Source: Roseiarcus sp052147395 | GTDB taxonomy: Bacteria; Pseudomonadota; Alphaproteobacteria; Rhizobiales; Beijerinckiaceae | Length of the DNA: 5,566 bases | NCBI GenBank assembly: GCA_052147395.1 | Contig: JBKQKS010000076.1 | Coordinates: 1 to 5,566 of the forward strand | Direction of reading: 5' to 3' | Shown here: positions 1 through 4,800 of the stretch, piece by piece | How the letters are laid out: each line of letters begins with the position of its first letter | Position numbering within the stretch: position 1 is the stretch's first letter | The notes under the pieces: generated by a model | Database searches by the model: none | What the model saw: only the letters and a program-made list of their open reading frames with translations | Told to the model about the DNA's origin: nothing | Position numbers and translations under genes: made by a program

Positions 1-75
1 ACGGCTGACCGGCTGTCCCTCGGAGGCGCCGGGATCGCCGTTCGACTGCGGCCCTCGGGCGGCGCCGTTCTGTAG
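1..75 (+). CDS. 3' end of an unidentified gene (C-terminal 24 residues)
   Basis: Frame 1 is open from the window edge to a TAG at 73-75 and reads as a plausible C-terminal tail, with hydrophobic residues alternating with Gly and Arg (it contains GGAGIAVRLRP). Most third codon positions are G or C, as expected for a real gene in this genome. The stop is followed immediately by a REP-like inverted repeat, a common position for such elements. No family can be recognised from 24 residues. The opposite strand is also open across this stretch, so the strand assignment is not secure. Confidence 0.35.
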   Translation, partial: TADRLSLGGAGIAVRLRPSGGAVL

Positions 76-116
76 CCGAGGGCCCTCATCCTGAGCTTGT
101 CGAAGGACGACCTCGG
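76..116. repeat. REP-like intergenic inverted repeat
   Basis: CCGAGG at 76-81 is the exact reverse complement of CCTCGG at 111-116. Inside it, 86-95 pairs imperfectly with 101-110 around a 5-base loop (CTTGT, 96-100), giving a long imperfect hairpin. The core CCTGAGCTTGTCGAAGG (90-106) matches my recollection of a dispersed palindromic repeat found between genes in many alphaproteobacteria; that link is from memory, not a search. It follows the probable gene end at 75 and may act in mRNA 3'-end stability or simply be a passive mobile palindrome. There is no T-run, so it is not a classical terminator. Confidence 0.6.
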
Positions 117-1090
117 TCGGCGCGTAAGCGCCTCATTTTGCACGAGTCTTCCAAGCGGAGGCCGCGAGGTCAGCGACCTCGCCTACAAGGCGGCCCGGGA
201 ATTTCTGGCGATTTCGCTCTCTCGAAAACCAGATCGAGCCGACGGCGAAGCGATCCGAGCTTTCCGGCGGCGACGCCCGAAGCGCAGATCCACTTGCATC
301 CCAACGGCGACGTCGTACCAAGGGAGAGTTGTGACAAAACGACGCCGGGCCTCGTCCCGGGCGTCTCGAGCGCCCGCGCCCAAGGCTCCTGCTATGACGC
401 GACGGAACACGGGAGACGGCGACGGACTGGAGATCCGAGGTGAGCGGCGGCGCGAGCAGCCGCGGCGCGAGAGCGGCCGACGCCGGTCACCTTCGATGTG
501 CGGCGGGGCCGTGACGCCTGATCAGCGGGCGATTTCCGTCGCGCCGGCGCCCCCATCGGGCCCGCCTATCCCATGCATGACGCGCGCGCTCGACACGCCC
601 AATTCCGCTGCGGGGCGCGCTCGTGGGCAGCGACGAGATGATCAGCCTCGATGTCTTCTCGCGGCGACGGCGGCGGAAGGTCCCCGAGGAAAAGCCCGCC
701 CGCCGCGGGGCCCTGACTGCGGCGGCGAAGCCGCGCCACCTGGACGGCCGTCGCCGCATGTCATTACGCCCGGTCACCCAGGCGCATCGGGGTTGCGCCT
801 TCGGCGCCCGCATCGCGAGCGCGTCCGTTGCATCGTCCCGGCTCGCAATCGCAGACGAGGAGTCCCGACAGCGCGGCGCAGGCCGGCGAAGATCCTGCGC
901 CGCGCGCGGCGAATTCGGCGGTGGCGACCGGCCGGCGCCGGACAGCGGATCCGGCCGATCGCTCGCGCCTCCGCCGCCTTCCGCCGCGGCGCCTGCTCGA
1001 CGTGGCGACAGGCGCGTGCGGCACACCCCGGAGGCGGGCGGAAGAGTCTGAGCGTCGCGACATCCGCCGATCGCAGTCTCCCTCGAGGTC
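117..1090. other. Long stretch without a defensible gene
   Basis: Nearly 1 kb of GC-rich sequence in which every frame gives Arg/Ala/Pro/Ser-rich translations with no recognisable domain. I see no tRNA, rRNA, insertion sequence ends or CRISPR. Some pieces have a locally coding-like composition: frame 1 at about 157-270, and frame 2 at 623-770, the start of a GTG-initiated ORF 623-1051. These do not join into one reading frame, so the stretch may contain decayed gene remnants. It also holds several short GC hairpins, the clearest at 164-182. A rightward terminator at its right edge suggests that some rightward transcript crosses at least part of it. Confidence 0.5.
164..182. repeat. Perfect 8-bp inverted repeat (hairpin)
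   Basis: GCGAGGTC (164-171) and GACCTCGC (175-182) are perfect reverse complements around the 3-base loop AGC. There is no T-tract after it on either strand, so it is not a Rho-independent terminator. It lies about 50 bases beyond the REP-like element and could be part of the same repeat-rich intergenic unit, or an RNA hairpin. Function unknown. Confidence 0.35.
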
Positions 1091-1092
1091 CA

Positions 1093-1115
1093 GCGCCAGA
1101 CGCGGCGCCTTTTTT
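1093..1115 (+). terminator. Rho-independent terminator, rightward
   Basis: GCGCC (1093-1097) pairs with GGCGC (1104-1108) around a 6-base loop, and the stem is followed by C and a run of six T (1110-1115). The all-GC stem plus T-run is the classical form for ending a rightward transcript. It sits between the leftward merR stop (1120) and the gene-poor stretch to the left, so it would stop transcription coming from the left before it runs antisense into merR. The stem is only 5 bp. It lacks an A-run on its left side, so it should not work well for merR itself. Confidence 0.5.
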
Positions 1116-1119
1116 GGTT

Positions 1120-1569
1120 TCAGGAAGCAATGCGTTGATCGTAAGCGCCTTCGACGACCCGTGCGTGTGTCGCGCGCAGCCGTTCGATCGCTTCGTCGAT
1201 CTCGCGCCGCTGACGTTCGAGATGGTCGATCTGCAGGACGATCTGCTGCGGACGCAGCTTCTGCTCGAAGTCGCCGCCGCTGTCCTGAGCGCCGATCAAC
1301 TCCCCGATCTCGGTCAAAGTGAAACCCAACTGTTTGCCTTTCAGGATCATTTGCAAACGCATCCGATCGCCGGCGCCGTAGATGCGCGCGGCGCCTTCAC
1401 GGCGGGGGCGCAGCAGCTTGCGATCCTCGTAGAATCGCAGGGTCCGGAGGCTCACTCCGAATTTGGCCGCCATTTCGCCTATCGTCATTTCGCCACTCGC
1501 GTCGATCGAATCGGTCGGGCTGTCGGACAAGGCCGTCGAGACGGCGTCGGTAATCATTCTCCCAGTCAT
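1120..1569 (-). CDS. MerR-family transcriptional regulator
   Basis: A 149-residue DNA-binding regulator. Residues 28-47 form the MerR helix-turn-helix (TIGEMAAKFGVSLRTLRFYE). The wing follows at about 48-66 (RKLLRPRREGAARIY), then the second helical pair (KGKQLGFTLTEIGELI, about 77-92) and a dimerisation coiled coil at about 99-135. The protein has no cysteine, so it is not a canonical Hg, Cu or Zn sensor; the ligand is unknown. The wing and KGKxLGF motif resemble the branch that includes LiuR-type regulators of acyl-CoA catabolism, a weak inference. I chose the ATG at 1569 because AGGGGAG lies just upstream; a longer in-frame form from 1608 would translate through that site. A 27-residue N-terminal extension precedes the HTH, and Met28 (1488) is an alternative start with a poorer ribosome site. 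It is transcribed divergently from the podJ-like gene and may repress or activate across the shared region. Confidence 0.9.
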   Translation of the reverse strand: MTGRMITDAVSTALSDSPTDSIDASGEMTIGEMAAKFGVSLRTLRFYEDRKLLRPRREGAARIYGAGDRMRLQMILKGKQLGFTLTEIGELIGAQDSGGDFEQKLRPQQIVLQIDHLERQRREIDEAIERLRATHARVVEGAYDQRIAS

Positions 1570-1573
1570 TGCT

Positions 1574-1580
1574 CTCCCCT
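1574..1580 (-). promoter_or_regulatory. Ribosome binding site of merR
   Basis: On the minus strand AGGGGAG occupies 1580-1574, with four bases (AGCA) before the ATG at 1569. This good Shine-Dalgarno match decides the start in favour of 1569 over the in-frame upstream ATG at 1608. Confidence 0.65.
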
Positions 1581-1587
1581 GGCGGTC

Positions 1588-1605
1588 GGAACAGGGCCCG
1601 GTTCC
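1588..1605. promoter_or_regulatory. 18-bp near-perfect palindrome in the merR leader
   Basis: GGAACaGGGCCCgGTTCC: eight of nine base pairs of the dyad match, the only mismatch being the lower-case pair. It lies between the merR ribosome site and the candidate merR promoter. It could be an operator for a dimeric regulator (possibly MerR itself) or a hairpin in the merR leader RNA. With no loop between the arms, a protein-binding site is somewhat more likely. Its function is inferred only from symmetry and position. Confidence 0.4.
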
Positions 1606-1637
1606 CATTCGTTATGGCGCCTGCTTCGAATGCTGAT

Positions 1638-1666
1638 TCGCTATCGCATTTCTTTACGGAATGCAA
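1638..1666 (-). promoter_or_regulatory. Candidate merR promoter with dyad in its spacer
   Basis: On the minus strand TTGCAT (1666-1661) could be a -35 element and TAGCGA (1643-1638) a weak -10, separated by 17 bp. The spacer holds most of an imperfect 19-bp dyad at 1646-1664: GCATTTC and GGAATGC on the plus strand, seven pairs with one G-T mismatch. MerR-family proteins typically bind dyads placed between -35 and -10, so the arrangement fits autoregulation. The -10 match is poor, and a GATTC (1635-1639, a possible CcrM GANTC site) overlaps its edge. Confidence 0.3.
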
Positions 1667-1705
1667 CCATAGAGAGCATTTTGTCCCGTTTGATACAACT
1701 TTTAC

Positions 1706-1717
1706 GCGCTCGAGCGC
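1706..1717. promoter_or_regulatory. Perfect 12-bp palindrome in the divergent region
   Basis: GCGCTCGAGCGC is its own reverse complement. It stands out as a GC block inside otherwise AT-richer control DNA, about midway between the candidate merR promoter and the podJ-like start. It may be an operator for a symmetric dimer. There is no T-run to make it a terminator. Chance occurrence in GC-rich DNA is possible. Confidence 0.3.
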
Positions 1718-1743
1718 CACAGGTGTTTCAAAACGCCAACTTC

Positions 1744-1767
1744 TTAACGGTTTGTTCATCGTAAACT
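1744..1767 (+). promoter_or_regulatory. Possible CtrA-like box and weak -10 upstream of podJ-like gene
   Basis: TTAA (1744-1747), seven bases, then TTCA (1755-1758) matches the alphaproteobacterial CtrA consensus TTAA-N7-TTAA at seven of eight positions. TTAA is rare in DNA this rich in GC. TAAACT at 1762-1767 is a weak -10 candidate, but no good -35 is visible at the right distance. Cell-cycle control of podJ is established in Caulobacter; extending it to this gene is inference from one imperfect site. Confidence 0.22.
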
Positions 1768-1798
1768 CAGAAACATCAGCAGGGGTCGGCGCCCGAAC

Positions 1799-1804
1799 GG
1801 AGGG
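1799..1804 (+). promoter_or_regulatory. Strong Shine-Dalgarno upstream of the leader ORF
   Basis: GGAGGG is the best ribosome site between 1750 and 1841. It lies four bases before the ATG at 1809 and seven before the in-frame ATG at 1812, but 36 bases before the podJ-like ATG at 1841. It therefore serves the small leader ORF, not the large gene directly. Confidence 0.5.
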
Positions 1805-1808
1805 CCCG

Positions 1809-1844
1809 ATGATGGGTCTCACACGGCGACGGTTGATGCGATGA
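1809..1844 (+). CDS. Possible 11-codon leader ORF coupled to podJ-like gene
   Basis: ATG ATG after a good GGAGGG site encodes MMGLTRRRLMR and ends in TGA at 1842-1844. The TGA overlaps the podJ-like start codon as ATGA, the usual geometry for translational coupling by re-initiation. The podJ-like start has no convincing ribosome site of its own, so ribosomes finishing this short basic peptide may deliver initiation there. The peptide is too short to assign to a family and may have no function beyond being translated. A frame open further upstream exists but would have to start inside merR regulatory DNA, so I do not extend it. Confidence 0.35.
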   Translation: MMGLTRRRLMR

Positions 1845-4800
1845 GAAAAGCTGCGGCCTGGAACCTTGGCGGCATCGACCCATCGACGCGAGTGGTCGCG
1901 GAGGAAGCTGCGCGCCGGGCACGCATGAGCGTCGCCGATTGGCTCGACGAGGTGGTCGCCGAACAAGCGGCCGACCAGGGCGTGGGGCCGGAAGACGTCG
2001 AGGACGACGATCGGCGCATCGCGCCTTTGGCCCGCGTGCAACGCGGGGAGCCGGGCGAGCGCCCCGTCGAAGCGCTGCGGCGCGAGCGCGGCGACCGGAA
2101 GCCTCTCAAATTCGCCAAGGAGTCCGAGGAAGACGACGCCGCCGAGGCGAAGATCGAGGCGGCGCTCGCCAAGCTCGAAGCCCGCGCCGTGCGCAGCGAC
2201 CGCGACACGGCCAAGACGCTCGAGTCGGTCTCGACCTGGATCGAACGCGACGAAGCGGCCCGCGCGGCCGAGCGCGCCCGGCTCGAGCAAGAACGCGCCG
2301 ACCTCGAGCGGCGCCGCCGCGAGCTGGAAGAGGAGCGCGCCAAGGAGCTCGGCGAGATCGAAGCTACGCGTGCGGCCGCGGCGCGCGCGAAGCGCAACGA
2401 GCGACGCTCGGTGAAGGCCCTCGAGACCGTGACGGACTGGATCGAACGCGACGACGCGCGGCGCGACGAGGCGCGGGCGCTCGAGGATCTCGCCCGCGGC
2501 CCGTCCGCTGTCCGCAACGCAGAGCCCGCCGAGGCCGACGCGGGCGACATCGATCGCCGGCTCGACGACCTCATGCGCCGCGTCGAGCGCCGTCCATCGG
2601 TGAGCGCGGCCGCCGCCGAGGCGCCCGAACCGGCGCTGCCTCGCTCGGCGTCCCCGGAGCCGACAGAACGCCGTCCCACGCCAGAGAATGCGCGACTGCC
2701 CAGCGCCGAAACGCTGCGGCAGGAGATCGCCGATCTGAGCGCGCGTTTCGACCGCAGGAGCAAAACGCCGGAGGCGCCCGTCGAGCGCAGCGTCTCCCGC
2801 AACGAAATCGAAGCGTTGCGCGCCGACGTCGAGGAGATGAAACGTAACCTCGCCGAATTGGCGCCGCGCCGCGCCAGCGCGTCGCTCGCGGGCGCGGTGC
2901 AGGATCTCGGTAAGCGATTCGACGCGACGCGCCGATCGGCGGCCAACGCCGAGGCGCTGAAGCCACTCGAAGACATGTTTCGCGAGGTTCTGGGCGCGCT
3001 GCGCCGGCAGAACCCGCAACCGATCGCGCAGGGCTTCGCTCGCGATCTCAATGCGCTCAATCAGAAGATCGACGCTCTGTCGCGCGCCGCTGTCGAGCCC
3101 GCCGCGCTCGCCGAAATTCGCCGACAGACCGAGGACGTGCGCCGCGAGCTCGCGACCGCCGCCTCCCACTCGGCGCCGCTCGCGCGCATCGAGCGCGACA
3201 TCGGAGAGCTTTCGAGCCGGCTCGAACGGATTCCGACCAATCCGGTGACCCAGACGGAGGTCGACCGGCTGGTGCGCACGCTGAGCGAAACCCGCACGCA
3301 AATCGAGCGCGCTATGCCGCCCGAGGCGCTCGCCGCCATCGAGCAGCGCCTCGGCAACCTCGGTTCCCGTATCGACGAGGCGCTGCGCCGGCCGAATGCC
3401 GACTCCCGGCCGATCGAAGATCTCGCTCGGCGCGTCGACGCCATGCGCGCCGCGCTCGAGCAGCGCGACGGCGGGGCGCAAGTGCGGCGAACGGAGACCG
3501 CGCTCGCCGAAATCAACGCCAAGCTCGCCGCTTGCGCGAAAGACGAGACGCTGGCGGCGCTGAAGCCGTTGCTCGAGCGCCTCGAGGAGCTCGCTGCGGC
3601 CTCAGCGAAGCCGACTGCGGCCGACCCCGCGCCGTTCCGCGACCTCGCTCAGCGCATCGAGGCTGTCCGCGCTTCGCTCGAAGAACGCGGCGACGCCGCC
3701 TATTACGCCCAGCGCCTGGAGAATGCGCTCGCCGACCTCGGGGACCGGCTCCAGGGCGCGATCGGCGCCGCCGGCGCCAACTCTTCGCTCGATGCAACGC
3801 TGCGGCTGTTGCTCCAGCGCACCGAGGAGCTGGCCCGGCGCCCGGCGCAAGACCCGGCGCCGTTGCAGGATCTCGCGCGCCGCATCGATCAGCTCGGCGC
3901 AGCGCTCGCCGAGCGCGGCGAGGTTGCCCAATACGCCGAGCGGCTCGACACGGCGCTCGCCGAGGTCAACGACCGCCTCGTCGATTCGCTTTCTGCAACG
4001 TCGGCCAATGGCGCGCTCGCTTTGGTCCTCGAGCGCCTCGTCGCCCGTGTCGACGATCTGGGGCGCCGTTCCGCGCCGTCCTGCGGCTTCGACCCCGCGC
4101 CCTTCCACGATCTCGCTCGCCGCATCGATCAGGTCAGGGCTTCGCTCGAGGCTCGCGGCCCGGCCAACCAGGATATGAGCCGCCTCGAAACGCGGCTCGT
4201 CGAAGTGAGCGCCAAGCTCGATGAAGCTTTGCGCACGCCCGCCGCCGCGGAAGAGAACCTCCGGCTCGCGCTGGCACGGCTCGACGACCTCGCGCGTCGG
4301 CCGACGACGGATCCGGCGGCGCAGCGCGACCTCGCCCAGCGCCTCGAGAGCCTGCGGGCGACCGTCGACCGGCACGGCGATCCGAGGCCGCAGCTCGCCG
4401 CGGTCGCCGCCAGTCTCCAAGAGGTGCGCGCGCGCCTGGATACTGCGCAGCTCGGCGCCTCCGACGCCAGGGCGATGATGGGCGTGGTGCAGGACCTCGC
4501 CGACAAGGTGGCGCGCCAACAGCCGACGCAATCCGATCTCAGGGCGATCGAAAAGCTGATGCGCGAGATCGCCGCGCGTCCCACCGGCTTCGATGCGGCG
4601 CCGATCCACAAGATGCTCGCGGAACTGAGCCAGAAGCTCGAAAGCGGCGCGCGCCTCGACGAAGGCGCGCTCGGCGACTGGATGCGGCGCCTGGAGGCGC
4701 GCCTCGACAACATGAAGTCCGAGCTCGCGAGGTCGCAGCTCGGCGCCTCCGACGCCAGGGCGATGATGGCCATGATGCACGACCTCGCCGACAAGGTCGC

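Noticed and set aside
345..376. Two mutually exclusive GC hairpins (345-349 with 356-360, and 358-363 with 371-376) after an AGGGAG-GTG start-like site
   Set aside because: It resembles an attenuator layout, but there is no T-run and no gene downstream, and short hairpins of this sort are expected by chance in such GC-rich DNA.
795..807. GCGCC-TTC-GGCGC hairpin
   Set aside because: Short GC stem with no T-tract; nothing around it suggests a terminator or an RNA gene.
487..1026. 179-residue leftward ORF in the gene-poor stretch
   Set aside because: Arg/Ala/Pro-rich with no recognisable motif and no ribosome site noticed; third-position GC is shared with the overlapping rightward frame, so composition does not separate them.
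97..1764. 555-residue rightward ORF
   Set aside because: It starts inside the REP-like repeat, passes through the terminator at 1093-1115 and runs antisense through all of merR. The translation is Arg/Pro/Ala-rich with no domain.
1569..1844. 91-residue rightward ORF ending at the podJ-like start
   Set aside because: Its first ATG lies at the merR start on the other strand and it crosses the whole control region. Only the last 11 codons have a proper ribosome site, so I report just those.
1397..3481. 694-residue leftward ORF spanning merR, the intergenic region and the start of podJ
   Set aside because: It overlaps merR in another frame and runs through the divergent control region. Its translation is Arg/Leu/Gly/Ala-rich with no domain, a GC-driven artefact.
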